A stretch of 64,000 nt of DNA from Pseudomonadota bacterium (GCA_023432855.1 JAEZEZ010000035.1:70803-134802); one strand, 5' to 3'; shown: positions 53,784 through 62,973, numbered from the stretch's first letter. Numbers and translations: made by a program. Notes: generated by a model from the sequence alone, not told the origin.

Positions 53784-55066
53784 CCGAGACGGCGAGACCA
53801 GGCCGTAAGCGCGGGAAGCACGGGTTCCAACTGATCCGCATAGCGACGCCACCGCCCGATGGACCTGGAATACAAGGGTTGGATCACCTGCCTGGCGCTC
53901 GGGGTGCTGATGCTGCGGGCGAGCGCGGTGCGGCGATAGTCGAGCATGGCCTGGTCGAAGGGCGCGCCAAGGAAATCACACAGCCCCCTCGCCTCGTCCT
54001 CCAGGCTCTCCACGACCCGTTCGTAGCGGACCTCGTGCAACGCAAGGTCCAGACGCTGCCTGCAGACCTCCAGAAGCGTCATGACTGCGTCGTAGTACGC
54101 GGCCGCTGAGGGCAGCTCGAGCAGTTGGGCCATGGCGACATTCATGCCGAACCGCTGTTGGTAGCAGGAGAGGATCACGTCGCGAGGATCCCTCAGGGCG
54201 ACTATGACCCTGGCGTCCGGGAAAACCGCCTTGATCAGGGGAAGAACGACGATGTTCAGGGGCAGCTTGTCCACAACGATGCGGGAGCGCGGCTTACCCG
54301 CGTGCCGCCAGTAGGCTCTCCGCACGGCCCGAACTTCTTCGTCTTCGAGATGACCCATCTGCGCGAGTTTCTCGGACGTGGTGAAGACCTCGGCCAAGGC
54401 GAGCGAGAAATAGTCCTTCTCTTCAAGGCAGCTGATTCGGGGATGTGAAGAGAGGATCTGGTCGAGCAACGTGGTGCCGGACCGAGGAAAACCGACCAGG
54501 AACACAGGCGCGGGGGTGGAGAAGGCCTTGCGCGGGCGCCATCCGCGTACGTCTGCGTGAGCCACGAAGGTCGTCATGCGACGAACACCCTGGGGGTGGT
54601 AGAGTTGGTCAGCGGTGTCGCGGAGCGCACGATGCTTCTGGAGGGTCAGCTGATTTGCAGCCGTGAAGGCGTCAAACGCTCCGGCCGCGTCCCCTGCCAG
54701 GTCCCGTGCGTCCCCGACCACGCCCCAGGCGACCGCCCGGTCGTTGCTGGAGGACGTCCCGGACTGGGCCACGGGAAGCGCCGCTGCCTCGGCGCCGGCG
54801 AAGTCGCCTTCACGCAGCAGCGTTCGGGCAAGAGCCACCCTGGCGATGTTCGAACCCGGATCGAGGGCGATCGCCGCCCGCGCGTGGATCTTGGCCGCCG
54901 CCAGATCGTGCGCACGCTCGAGCGCGTGCGCGAGCTGGGCGTGAGCGTCGGAGTCTTCCGGGGCAAGCGCAAGCACCTGCCTGTAAGCACGCAGGCCGGC
55001 GACGGTGTCGCCGCGGATGAAGGCCTGTCGGGCGGCGTGGCGGGCGACTTCGGGATTGGCGGTCAT
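53750..55066 (-). CDS. TPR-sulfotransferase family protein
   Basis: A 438-residue protein joining N-terminal TPR-like helices (about 5-130: RQAFIRGDTVAGLRAYRQVLALAPEDSDAHAQLAHALERA) to a sulfotransferase domain. The PAPS 5'-phosphosulfate loop is FLVGFPRSGTTLLDQILSSHP (near 190). The 3'-phosphate region is PDARVIVALRDPRDVILSCYQQ, and RYERVVESLEDEARGLCDFLG follows. No signal peptide is present. The acceptor is unknown; such proteins often modify carbohydrates or proteins. Confidence 0.9.
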   Translation of the reverse strand: MTANPEVARHAARQAFIRGDTVAGLRAYRQVLALAPEDSDAHAQLAHALERAHDLAAAKIHARAAIALDPGSNIARVALARTLLREGDFAGAEAAALPVAQSGTSSSNDRAVAWGVVGDARDLAGDAAGAFDAFTAANQLTLQKHRALRDTADQLYHPQGVRRMTTFVAHADVRGWRPRKAFSTPAPVFLVGFPRSGTTLLDQILSSHPRISCLEEKDYFSLALAEVFTTSEKLAQMGHLEDEEVRAVRRAYWRHAGKPRSRIVVDKLPLNIVVLPLIKAVFPDARVIVALRDPRDVILSCYQQRFGMNVAMAQLLELPSAAAYYDAVMTLLEVCRQRLDLALHEVRYERVVESLEDEARGLCDFLGAPFDQAMLDYRRTALARSISTPSARQVIQPLYSRSIGRWRRYADQLEPVLPALTAWSRRLGYDVLDAATPA

Positions 55067-55148
55067 CGGGGCTGCGGCCGGTTTCGCATCCGGGTACCCT
55101 AGAAGTGAAGCTGGCCAGGGGCCATGGCTTCGGGACCACGGCTGGACC

Positions 55149-55225
55149 TGGCGCGCCCTGCAGGACTCGAACCTGCAACCGCCTGCTTAGAAGGCAGGTG
55201 CTCTATCCAGTTGAGCTAAGGGCGC
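55149..55225 (-). tRNA. tRNA-Arg (UCU)
   Basis: A 77-base tRNA with encoded CCA. The acceptor GCGCCCT pairs with AGGGCGC. The anticodon loop CTTCTAA has anticodon TCT on a CCTGC/GCAGG stem, and the T arm is GCAGG-TTCGAGT-CCTGC. It reads AGA/AGG. Confidence 0.97.
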
Positions 55226-55231
55226 CGTGGG

Positions 55232-55537
55232 TCAATGAGTCCAGGGCTGCTTGCGGTTCCAGGCGAAATTGTCCGCGTACGCCTTTATGATTGCTTTGGT
55301 TTCTACGGGCTCGATCACCCGGAACGGGATGCCGTGCCGTTGCGCGTAGGCCACCGCCTGCTCACGCGCGTCGAAGGTCAGGCGAACCTGTCCATTCATG
55401 TCGGCGCTGGCGGTCCAGCCCATCAGCGGTTCCGGGGTCCGGGCCGACGCAGGTTCGAACTCGAGCACCCAGTGATGGGTCTTGGCCTTTCCGGACTGCA
55501 TGGCCGGTTTGGACGGGCGGAAGATGCGCGCCAGCAT
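55232..55537 (-). CDS. NDUFS4-like accessory subunit of respiratory complex I
   Basis: A 101-residue protein of the ETC complex I subunit family, the bacterial relative of mitochondrial NDUFS4 (18 kDa). ARIFRPSKPAMQSGKAKTHHWVLEFEP and MGWTASADMNGQVRLTFDAREQAVAYAQRHGIPFRV are diagnostic, and it ends with YADNFAWNRKQPWTH. It is typical of alphaproteobacteria. The gene lies 6 bases from the 5' end of tRNA-Arg and 22 bases downstream of tRNA-Pro, all on the minus strand. Confidence 0.93.
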   Translation of the reverse strand: MLARIFRPSKPAMQSGKAKTHHWVLEFEPASARTPEPLMGWTASADMNGQVRLTFDAREQAVAYAQRHGIPFRVIEPVETKAIIKAYADNFAWNRKQPWTH

Positions 55538-55559
55538 GTTTTCACTCCTTCGGCCGTCG

Positions 55560-55636
55560 TGGTCGGGGCGGCAAGATTCGAACTTGCGACCCTCTGCTCC
55601 CAAAGCAGATGCGCTACCAGGCTGCGCTACGCCCCG
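55560..55636 (-). tRNA. tRNA-Pro (UGG)
   Basis: A 77-base tRNA with encoded CCA. The acceptor CGGGGCG pairs with CGCCCCG, followed by A and CCA. The anticodon loop TTTGGGA has anticodon TGG on a CTGCT/AGCAG stem, and the T arm contains GTTCGAATC. Confidence 0.97.
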
Positions 55637-55689
55637 TCCATTCGGCGAGGCGCTTCTTTGCCACGGGGCCCAGAGGCCTGCAACGCCGC

Positions 55690-56169
55690 CTAGCGGTTCT
55701 TGAAAAAGGGATGGCGGACGGTGTCGCCGGGCTCGATGCCGAGTTCCGCCGCCTGACCGCCGTTGATTTCCAGCACGCCATTGGCCGCCCCATAGGAAGG
55801 CACCGAGGCCTCCGAGAAGGGGGTGGTGTTCCGCGCAATGGAGACGATCCGGCCATCCGGCGCGATGTAGATGATGTCGAGCGGAATGTAGGTGTTTCTC
55901 ATCCAGAAGCTGCGTTCACCGGCCTCGGGGAACAGGAACAACATGCCCTGGTCCCGCGGCAGGCTCTCGCGGAACATCAGGCCCCGGGCGCGCTCGGCAT
56001 CGTCGTCGGCGATCTCCACCTTGAACCGATGGGTCTGACCTTTTGCGGTCACCACCTCCAGATCCTCGAACGCCGGCTGGGACGACGCCTTCTCGGCGCC
56101 AGCGCACCCCGCGAGCAGAACGGAAGCGGCCACGCCCGCAAGGGTTATGCGGCGGTTGGATGAGCGCAT
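55690..56169 (-). CDS. DUF192 lipoprotein
   Basis: A 159-residue predicted lipoprotein with lipobox LLAGC near residue 21. The DUF192 domain is clear: HRFKVEIADDDAERARGLMFRESLPRDQGMLF, FWMRNTYIPLDIIYIAPDGRIVSI and GVLEINGGQAAELGIEPGD. The function is unknown. It lies 24 bases downstream of the double cold-shock gene and likely belongs to the same transcript, an association found in relatives. Confidence 0.93.
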   Translation of the reverse strand: MRSSNRRITLAGVAASVLLAGCAGAEKASSQPAFEDLEVVTAKGQTHRFKVEIADDDAERARGLMFRESLPRDQGMLFLFPEAGERSFWMRNTYIPLDIIYIAPDGRIVSIARNTTPFSEASVPSYGAANGVLEINGGQAAELGIEPGDTVRHPFFKNR

Positions 56170-56193
56170 GCGACTGTATCCGTGTGGAGGCCG

Positions 56194-56778
56194 TCAGGCC
56201 GGCTGGATCTCCGCCACCACCAAGCCCTTGGGCCCGTCGGCGAACCTGACCATCACGTCCTCGCCCGGCTGCAGATCGTCAAGTCCGCAACGGTGGAGAA
56301 TTTCGACGTGAACGAAAATGTCGCCGGGTTCGCTGTCACGGACGACGAAGCCGTAGCCCTTCGTCCGGTTGAACCATTTGACCTTCGCCCGCTCGAGCGG
56401 GCCGCTGGCCGTCAACGGTTGTGACGCCCGGCGAACCGGCCGTTGCAGAAAGTCGCCGCGTTCCCGGCGCAGGCTGTCATAGCCGCGCCGCTCCGCTGGC
56501 GGCGGGGCCGCGCTCTCGTCCAGGTCGACGATCTCGGCCACCTGCCAACCCTTGGGCCGGCGAATGACGTCGCAAATGATCGTCGCACCCTCCATCGCGC
56601 TTTCGCGGCCGGAGTCCCTGAGGCTGGTAATGTGCAGAAGCACATCCTTCAGGCCGGTCTTGTCCGGCTCGTCGGGTACGATGAAACCGTATCCCTTACC
56701 GGGATCGAACCACTTGATCCGCCCGCTGATGCGCACCGCGACGTCGTGCGACGCGGTTCCTTCCAAGTCGTACCCCAC
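56194..56778 (-). CDS. cspD: Double cold-shock-domain RNA-binding protein (CspC/CspD type)
   Basis: A 194-residue protein with two cold-shock domains. CSD1 (about 15-85) has the RNP1-like [12 protein letters not shown] and DVLLHI. CSD2 (about 128-192) has [13 protein letters not shown] and [10 protein letters not shown] charged linker (about 88-125) joins them. Two-domain Csps of this size are characteristic of Caulobacter and relatives, where they serve stationary phase. The start is a GTG at 56778; CspC or CspD cannot be told apart here. Confidence 0.9.
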   Translation of the reverse strand: MGYDLEGTASHDVAVRISGRIKWFDPGKGYGFIVPDEPDKTGLKDVLLHITSLRDSGRESAMEGATIICDVIRRPKGWQVAEIVDLDESAAPPPAERRGYDSLRRERGDFLQRPVRRASQPLTASGPLERAKVKWFNRTKGYGFVVRDSEPGDIFVHVEILHRCGLDDLQPGEDVMVRFADGPKGLVVAEIQPA

Positions 56779-56822
56779 AGTCCAGCCCCTGGCGCCCGTC
56801 GTCCCCGAAGGACGGACGGCTA

Positions 56823-56828
56823 ATCATA
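56823..56828 (-). promoter_or_regulatory. Possible -10 element for the double-CSD gene
   Basis: TATGAT on the minus strand, 45 bases before the GTG start, sits in the only AT-rich part of the gap. The -35 match (CTCAAA, 17 bases upstream) is poor. Confidence 0.35.
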
Positions 56829-56858
56829 ACATGGTTACGCCACATTTTGAGAGAGGGA

Positions 56859-56873
56859 AGCGAAATTTTCGCT
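56859..56873 (-). terminator. Hairpin downstream of tRNA-Glu
   Basis: Read on the minus strand, AGCGAAAATTTCGCT is a near-palindrome that can fold with a 5-base-pair stem, 27 bases after the tRNA 3' end. It is followed by the pyrimidine run TCCCTCTCTC. It is a candidate terminator for the tRNA. Confidence 0.4.
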
Positions 56874-56899
56874 GGCTGGGCGATAAACGCCCCGGCGAG

Positions 56900-56974
56900 T
56901 GGCAGTCCCTAGGGGAATCGAACCCCTCTTTTCAGGTTGAAAACCTGACGTCCTAACCGATAGACGAAGGGACC
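56900..56974 (-). tRNA. tRNA-Glu (UUC)
   Basis: A 75-base tRNA with encoded CCA. The acceptor GGTCCCT pairs with AGGGACT (G1-U72 wobble). The anticodon loop TTTTCAA has anticodon TTC on a CAGGT/ACCTG stem, and the T arm is AGGGG-TTCGATT-CCCCT. Confidence 0.97.
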
Positions 56975-57056
56975 GCGCTCGCGGGACCGGGGATATAGCC
57001 GCCGATTCCGGAGGTTGCAAGCCCTACCCGGGATGGTCCGTTCGTCGCGCCCCGGC

Positions 57057-58874
57057 TCATCCGTTCTGCCGCGGATCCGCGGCGTCCTCGATCTCCAGCT
57101 GCACGCCTTCCCGCCCGTTCCAGTCGTCCGCCTTCAGGCGTCCGGCCAGGTGAAGACCGGCGTCCGCGGAGAGCAACCGCTGTCCGACGGGCGTGTCCGC
57201 GCAACGCCAGGCGATGGCCTTGAGGCGGGCTCCGTCCTCCGCCACCACCTGGCACCGGACATGCCCCCCGTTCAGGGCCTGCGCCTGCTGCACCCTGACG
57301 CCGGCGAGAGCGAACAGCGGCTCGGGCGCTCCCGGCCCGTAGGGCGCCAGACGCTCGAAGGCCTGCCAGAGCGCCCGGTCTGCCCCGCGGGGCGTAACGA
57401 CCGCGTCAATGTCCACCGCATCGGCCTCGCTGGCTGCGAACTGTTCGTCACGCAAACGGCTCTCGAGGAAGGCGCGAAACTCCGGAACGTCACGCGGTCG
57501 TATCGTCAGCCCGGCCGCCATGGCGTGCCCGCCGCCCGCCAGCAGCAAGCCGTTCTCCCAAGCTTCCTGCACCGCCTTGCCCAGGTTGACGCCTGGCTGG
57601 GAGCGTCCCGACCCCTTGCCTATGTCGCTGGAAGGATCGAGGCCGATGACGACGACGGGTTTGCGCCAGCGTTCCCGCAAACGACCAGCCACGATGCCGA
57701 CCACTCCGGGCCTCCATCCCTCGCCTGCCGCAACCACGACAGGGGCGTCGGGATCGAAATTGGAATCCTGCTCCACCATACGGATGCACGCATCGGTGAC
57801 CTCTCGCTCGATCTCCTTGCGGGCCGCGTTCAGGGCGTCGAGCTCCTCGGCCAGCGCGCGGGCTTCCTCCGGGTCATCGGTCGACAGCAGCCGCGCGCCG
57901 AGGTCCGACCGTCCGATCCGGCCGCCCGCGTTGATGCGGGGGCCGAGAATGAAGCCGGCGGCGAAGACATTCGCGGGTCCCCTGGACGAGGCGGTGTCCA
58001 TCAGCGCGCGCAGGCCGGGGTTCTCCCACGCCGACATGACCTTGAATCCTTGAGCTGCAAGGGCGCGGTTGAAACCGGTGAGCGATGTGACGTCGCAGAC
58101 CGCGCCCATCGCCGCGAGATCGAGCCAGCGGCGAATGTCCGGCTCGGGGCGACCGGCGAAGAGCCCGCGCCGACGGGCTTCCCGATTCAGCGCCGCCAGA
58201 AGCACGAAGGTGACGCCGGCGGCGGCCAGGATTCCCTGCCCCGACGGGCAGCCAGGCCGGTTCGGATTGACAACCGCCCGGCACGCCGGGGGATCCTCGC
58301 GCATCAGGTGGTGGTCGATGACCACCACCTCCAGGCCGATCGAGCAGGCGTGGGCGATAGCGTCGTAGGCGGCGGCGCCACAGTCGACCGTGATGACCAG
58401 CCGGGCTCCCTGCGCCTTGATGCGATCGAAGGCCGAGGGCGTGGGTCCATACCCTTCCGTCTCCCGGTCGGGAACGTAGATCGGCAGGTCCGCGCCCATG
58501 GCCCGGAACCAGCGCACCAGCTGCGCCGCCGACGAGGCGCCGTCCACGTCATAGTCGGCGAAGACCAGGGTGGGCGTGCCGGCCTCCAGGGCGTCGACGA
58601 TGGCTTCGGCCGCCCGGTCCATGTCGAGAAAGCTCGAGGGATCCGGGAAGAGGGCCCTCAGGGTGGGCTCCAGATAGGCGGCGCCCTCCTCCGCCCGCAC
58701 CCCTCGCGCCGCGAGTGCTCGCGCCAGCGGCTCGATCAACCCGAGGTTCCGCTGGTGGGCCTGCACCAGGGCGGGATCGGCGGCACGCTGCCGCCAGCGC
58801 CGCCCGCTCAGGGAGCGGGACACCCCAAGGAAGGCGGGGGCCCGCCCGGAGAGCTGGCCTGCCCCATCCGGCAT
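57057..58874 (-). CDS. recJ: Single-stranded-DNA exonuclease RecJ
   Basis: A 605-residue 5'-3' exonuclease acting in recombination and base-excision or mismatch repair. DHH-family motifs are VFADYDVDGASSAAQLVRW, VDCGAAAYD, VVIDHHL and GRINAGGRIGRSDLGA; the DHHA1 motif is LLLAGGGHAMAAGL in the C-terminal half. The start is set at the ATG 58874, which overlaps the glpX stop (TGATG), rather than further upstream inside glpX. glpX-recJ is a conserved pair in Caulobacterales. Confidence 0.96.
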   Translation of the reverse strand: MPDGAGQLSGRAPAFLGVSRSLSGRRWRQRAADPALVQAHQRNLGLIEPLARALAARGVRAEEGAAYLEPTLRALFPDPSSFLDMDRAAEAIVDALEAGTPTLVFADYDVDGASSAAQLVRWFRAMGADLPIYVPDRETEGYGPTPSAFDRIKAQGARLVITVDCGAAAYDAIAHACSIGLEVVVIDHHLMREDPPACRAVVNPNRPGCPSGQGILAAAGVTFVLLAALNREARRRGLFAGRPEPDIRRWLDLAAMGAVCDVTSLTGFNRALAAQGFKVMSAWENPGLRALMDTASSRGPANVFAAGFILGPRINAGGRIGRSDLGARLLSTDDPEEARALAEELDALNAARKEIEREVTDACIRMVEQDSNFDPDAPVVVAAGEGWRPGVVGIVAGRLRERWRKPVVVIGLDPSSDIGKGSGRSQPGVNLGKAVQEAWENGLLLAGGGHAMAAGLTIRPRDVPEFRAFLESRLRDEQFAASEADAVDIDAVVTPRGADRALWQAFERLAPYGPGAPEPLFALAGVRVQQAQALNGGHVRCQVVAEDGARLKAIAWRCADTPVGQRLLSADAGLHLAGRLKADDWNGREGVQLEIEDAADPRQNG

Positions 58875-59830
58875 CAGGGGGCGGGCCTGCGCATGCGCAC
58901 GTCGCGCACCGTGCCGCTCGACGAGCTCATGATCAGGGAATGGCATTTCACCAGGCCGCGGTCATATTTCACGCCGTCAAGCATGACGCCCTGGGTCACG
59001 CCGGTGGCCACGAAGATGGCTTCGTGGCGGACGATCTCGTGCAGGCCGTACTTCTTGTCGAAGTCGGTGATCCCGATCCGCTCGGCGCGGCCGCGTTCGT
59101 CATCGTTGCGGAACACCAGTCGTCCCTGGAACTGGCCGCCGACCGCCTTCAGCGCGGCGCAGGCGAGGACGCCTTCCGGGGCGCCGCCCTGCCCCATGTA
59201 CATGTCGATGTCGGCGTCGGGGTCGGTGGTGTGGATCACGCCGGCGACGTCCCCGTCCGTGATCAGGGCGACCTTGGCGCCCACCTTGCGGAGGGCCGCG
59301 ATGAGGTCCGCATGCCGGGGACGATCCATGACGCAGACCGTGATCTCGCCGACCGGTTCCCCCTTGGCCTTGGCAAGGGCCAGCACGTTCTCCTCGGGCG
59401 GGGCGTCGAGATCGACCAGGCCGTCCGCAAAACCCGGCCCGATGGCGATCTTGTCCATGTAGGTGTCCGGCGCATTCAGCAGGCCGCCCTCGGGGGCGAA
59501 GGCCATGACGGCGAGCGCATTGGCCATGTTCTTCGCCGTTAGGGTGGTGCCTTCCAGCGGATCCAGCGCGATGTCCACGCGGGGACCCTTACCGGTTCCG
59601 ACCTTCTCGCCGATGTAGAGCATCGGCGCCTCGTCGCGTTCTCCCTCTCCGATGACGATGCGGCCGTCGATGTGCAGCAGATTCAGCGCCGTGCGCATGG
59701 CGTCCACCGCGACCTGGTCAGCCGCCTTCTCGTCTCCACGCCCCGCCAGCTTTGCGGCGGCGATGGCGGCGGCTTCGGTGACGCGGACCGCTTCCAGCGC
59801 GAGCGCACGGTCGAGACGGGTGGAAGACAT
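58874..59830 (-). CDS. glpX: Class II fructose-1,6-bisphosphatase GlpX
   Basis: Gluconeogenic phosphatase of 318 residues. The metal and substrate motifs are GRIVIGEGERDEAPMLYIGE, DIALDPLEGTT, ITDGDVAGVI and MYMGQGGAPEGVLAC, and FVATGVTQG lies near the end. The ATG at 59830 (MSSTRLDRALALEAVRVTEAAAIAAA) gives the standard N-terminus. It is translationally coupled to recJ. Confidence 0.97.
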   Translation of the reverse strand: MSSTRLDRALALEAVRVTEAAAIAAAKLAGRGDEKAADQVAVDAMRTALNLLHIDGRIVIGEGERDEAPMLYIGEKVGTGKGPRVDIALDPLEGTTLTAKNMANALAVMAFAPEGGLLNAPDTYMDKIAIGPGFADGLVDLDAPPEENVLALAKAKGEPVGEITVCVMDRPRHADLIAALRKVGAKVALITDGDVAGVIHTTDPDADIDMYMGQGGAPEGVLACAALKAVGGQFQGRLVFRNDDERGRAERIGITDFDKKYGLHEIVRHEAIFVATGVTQGVMLDGVKYDRGLVKCHSLIMSSSSGTVRDVRMRRPAP

Positions 59831-59918
59831 CGGACAAACTCCTGAGCGCAGTTTCGTATGATTCGAGGACCGGTGCGCCAGAAGCGGTCGCACCGTCCGG
59901 ATGGGTATCTGGTCGGCC

Positions 59919-60365
59919 TTACTTCGCGACGGGCGGTGGGACAGCGCGCGCCCGCGTCTCGGCTGCGAATGCTTCGGTGCGCGCGGCGGCGTCCGGAGGG
60001 ACCGGTGCAGCGAGATCCGGGTCAACCAGGCGGCGCGTCGCGCTGGCGAAGCCCTGGGTGTCTTCGAGGGTCCACTCGAGACCCGCGGCAGCGCGGGCGA
60101 GCGCGATGCGCGCGGCCTCGGTCTGTTCGACGCGGGCGGCGAACTGCGAGGGCGCCGGCACCCCGGTCGGCGCCGCCGGGAAGTCCCGCCAGCGGGGATA
60201 GGCGCGGCTACGCGCGACCGCCTCGCTGATCTGCACGGCGGCCGCGGATTCGGGGTCCGTGGGCGGCGCGAACGGATCATTGCTCACGCAGCCGCCGAGC
60301 GCGGCGGCCGCGCCGATAAGGGCCGCAAGGGCGACACCCGTCTTGTTCCGAGCCGTGAGAGCCAT
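59919..60365 (-). CDS. Predicted small lipoprotein
   Basis: A 148-residue product with a lipoprotein signal (MALTARNKTGVALAALIGAAAALGGC, Cys26). The mature part, SNDPFAPPTDPESAAAVQISEAVARSRAYPRWRDFPAAPTGVP and then an Ala/Glu-rich helix, recalls a recurrent caulobacterial lipoprotein type with YPRWRDFP. The function is unknown. It lies 88 bases upstream of glpX on the same strand and diverges from phaC. Confidence 0.8.
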   Translation of the reverse strand: MALTARNKTGVALAALIGAAAALGGCVSNDPFAPPTDPESAAAVQISEAVARSRAYPRWRDFPAAPTGVPAPSQFAARVEQTEAARIALARAAAGLEWTLEDTQGFASATRRLVDPDLAAPVPPDAAARTEAFAAETRARAVPPPVAK

Positions 60366-60455
60366 CAAAAGGGACTGGCGCGCCGTTTCTGTTCGGTCAT
60401 GGTCATAGGACATCGTTGGCCCCGGCGGAAGGGCGGCAAGCCGGAGGAGACGGGC

Positions 60456-62435
60456 ATGGCGGACAGCGGCGAGACCCCGAAACGGAAGACCGCTCCGAAG
60501 GCGAAGCGGACGAAGCCGTCAACTGCGAAGTCGCCCGCGGCAAGCCCGGATGCCGGGCCGGCCGACGCCGAGGACAAGGCGCCGCGTCCCGAGGCGGCGT
60601 GCGCCGCCAGCGACGCCGAAGCCGCGCAGGCCGATCTCGCCTACGAGATGCACCTGATCGATCCGAGCGTTCGCGAGTCGCTGGAGAAACTCTCCCTGAA
60701 CCTCGCGCGAGCGTCGATCACCGCCCAGGGCGCGATCGCCGAAGCGGCGCTGCGTCAGGCCGATCGGCCAGGCGCGCTATCGCCCGATCCCTTCCACGTC
60801 GCGCCAGCGATGACCGAGGTCATGACCCAGCTTGCGGCGAACCCGGACAAGCTGTTCAAGGCCCAGGCCGACCTCTTCAGCCGATACATGGACCTGTGGT
60901 CCGCCTCAGCCCGGCGCGCCGCGGGAGAGGCCGTCGAGCCGTCCGTTTCCCCGCCCAAGGGAGACAAGCGGTTCAATGCTCCGGAATGGTCCGAGAATCC
61001 GGTCTTCGACACCATCAAGCAGTCCTACCTGCTCACCTCCGAGTGGCTGAATTCGCTTGTCGCCGGGGTGGACGACGTCGACCCGATGACCAAGCGTCGG
61101 GCGGCGTTCTTCACGAAGTTGCTGACGGACGCTTTCTCACCATCGAACTTCCTGGCCTCCAATCCTGCCGCGCTGAAGGCCATGATGGATTCGAAAGGCG
61201 AAAGCCTTGTGCGCGGCATGCAGCAGTTCGCCGCCGACATCGAGCGAGGCGGCGGCCAGTTGGCCATCAGCCAGACCGACTTCGGCCGCTTCGAGGTCGG
61301 AAGCAACGTGGCCACGGCGCCGGGCAAGGTCGTCTGGCGCGACCGCCTCTTCGAACTCCTGCAGTTCACGCCCACGACCGAGCAGCAGCACGAGATTCCG
61401 CTGCTGATCTTCCCCCCGTGGATCAACAAGTTCTACATCCTGGACCTGCGGGTGGAGAACTCGATGATCCGCTGGCTGACGGCCCAGGGGTTCACGGTGT
61501 TCATCTGCAGCTGGGTGAACCCGGACGTCTCGCTGGCGGGCGCCGATTTCGACGACTACCTGAAAGACGGCATCTATCTCGCCACCTCCAAGGTGATGGA
61601 GCAGTGCGGAACCGATCGGGTCAACACCGTCGGCTACTGCATCGGCGGAACGCTGATGGGCGCGGCCCTTGCCCACATGGTCGCGACAGGCGACGATCGG
61701 GTGGCCTCGACCACCTTCTTCGCTGCGCAACACGATTTCTCCGAAGCCGGCGACCTGCTGCTCTTCACAGACGAAGCCTGGCTAGCCGAGCTCGAGCAGC
61801 GGATGGACGCGGCCGGGGGCGTTCTCCCGGGCGCGGCCATGGCCGACACCTTCAATGCGCTCAGGGCCAACGACCTCGTCTGGTCGTTCTTCGTGAACAA
61901 CTACCTGATGGGCAAGGAGCCCCCCGCCTTCGATCTGCTGTTCTGGAACTCCGACCAGACCCGGATGCCCAAGGCGTTGCACATGAACTACCTGCGCAGC
62001 TTCTACGGGCGTAACGCCCTCGCGAAGGGCGAGATGGAAATGGGTGGGGTGCGCCTCGATCCTTCGACGGTGAAAACGCCCCTCTACTTCCAGGCTTCCA
62101 AAGAAGACCACATCGCCCCGGCGCGCTCGGTCTACAAGTCCGCCCGGCTGTTCGGCGGACCCGTCACCTTCACCCTGGCGGGTTCGGGCCACATTGCGGG
62201 GGTCGTGAACCACCCCGACGCGAAGAAATACAACCACTGGACCAACGACGCCCTGCCGCCGACGCTGGACGAGTGGATGGCCGGCGCGAGCGAGCATCCC
62301 GGCTCCTGGTGGCCCCACTGGCGCGAGTGGCTCGCAGCGAAGTCCGGGAAGATGGTCCCGGCCCGCGATCCGTCCCTGGGAAAACTCAAGCCGCTCGGCG
62401 ACGCGCCGGGTGAGTATGTGAAGGTGAAGAGCTGA
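60456..62435 (+). CDS. phaC: Class I polyhydroxyalkanoate synthase PhaC
   Basis: Polymerises 3-hydroxyacyl-CoA into PHA granules. The 659-residue protein has a Lys/Ala-rich N-terminal tail (about 1-60) and the PhaC N-domain. The alpha/beta hydrolase core has the lipase-like box GYCIGG with catalytic Cys395. PPWINKFYILDLRVENSMIRWL, LLFWNSDQTRMPKALHMNYLR, KEDHIAPARS (acid) and AGSGHIAGVVNHP (His) are diagnostic. The ATG at 60456 sits behind GGAGGAGA. No phaP, phaR or phaZ is nearby. Confidence 0.97.
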   Translation: MADSGETPKRKTAPKAKRTKPSTAKSPAASPDAGPADAEDKAPRPEAACAASDAEAAQADLAYEMHLIDPSVRESLEKLSLNLARASITAQGAIAEAALRQADRPGALSPDPFHVAPAMTEVMTQLAANPDKLFKAQADLFSRYMDLWSASARRAAGEAVEPSVSPPKGDKRFNAPEWSENPVFDTIKQSYLLTSEWLNSLVAGVDDVDPMTKRRAAFFTKLLTDAFSPSNFLASNPAALKAMMDSKGESLVRGMQQFAADIERGGGQLAISQTDFGRFEVGSNVATAPGKVVWRDRLFELLQFTPTTEQQHEIPLLIFPPWINKFYILDLRVENSMIRWLTAQGFTVFICSWVNPDVSLAGADFDDYLKDGIYLATSKVMEQCGTDRVNTVGYCIGGTLMGAALAHMVATGDDRVASTTFFAAQHDFSEAGDLLLFTDEAWLAELEQRMDAAGGVLPGAAMADTFNALRANDLVWSFFVNNYLMGKEPPAFDLLFWNSDQTRMPKALHMNYLRSFYGRNALAKGEMEMGGVRLDPSTVKTPLYFQASKEDHIAPARSVYKSARLFGGPVTFTLAGSGHIAGVVNHPDAKKYNHWTNDALPPTLDEWMAGASEHPGSWWPHWREWLAAKSGKMVPARDPSLGKLKPLGDAPGEYVKVKS

Positions 62436-62445
62436 GGCGACCGCT

Positions 62446-62973
62446 TCAGGCCGGAATGAACTTCAGCGCCACGCCATTGTTGCAGTAGCGGACGTCCGTC
62501 GGGCTGATGCCCTCGCCCTTGAAGATGTGGCCCTGATGTCCGAGGCAGCGGGCGCAGTGGTATTCGGTCCGCGGCTGGAAAAGGAGGAAGTCGGGCTTCG
62601 TCCCGACATTCATGGCCCGCGAAAAGCTGGGCCAGCCGGTTCGGCTTTCGAACTTCCACTGCGAGCGGAACAGCGGCAGTTCGCAACCGGCGCAGACGAA
62701 AGTTCCCCGCCTCTTCTCCTTGTTCAACGGGCTGGTGAAGGCTCGTTCGGTCGCCTCGCGCCGCAGGGTCGCGTAGGCCGCGGGGGACAGCCGTCGTTTC
62801 CATTCGGCGTCACTGAGCTTGCGCCACGGTGAGCCGGCGTAGCGCTGGTCGATCGCGACGGGCGGGCGGGCGTCAGCCTGGCCGGAGCAGGCGCTTGCGA
62901 TAAGTCCGGCGCCTCCGAGCAGCAGGCCGCGCCGGGCAATCATGGTCGGGCGTCGCATGGTCATGGCCTTCAT
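62446..62973 (-). CDS. msrB: Exported peptide-methionine (R)-S-oxide reductase MsrB
   Basis: Repairs methionine-R-sulfoxide. The N-terminus has a twin-arginine/lipoprotein leader (IARRGLLLGGAGLIASACS), so the enzyme acts in the periplasm. The MsrB domain has zinc pairs CAGC and CARC, SRTGWPSF, and the catalytic Cys near residue 164 in RYCNNGVALKFIP. Several ATGs (62973, 62964, 62958, 62943) are possible starts. The gene is 33 bases downstream of argC. Confidence 0.93.
   Translation of the reverse strand: MKAMTMRRPTMIARRGLLLGGAGLIASACSGQADARPPVAIDQRYAGSPWRKLSDAEWKRRLSPAAYATLRREATERAFTSPLNKEKRRGTFVCAGCELPLFRSQWKFESRTGWPSFSRAMNVGTKPDFLLFQPRTEYHCARCLGHQGHIFKGEGISPTDVRYCNNGVALKFIPA

Noticed and set aside
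57015..59462. Long plus-strand frame opposite recJ and glpX
   Set aside because: Antisense shadow of two conserved enzymes.
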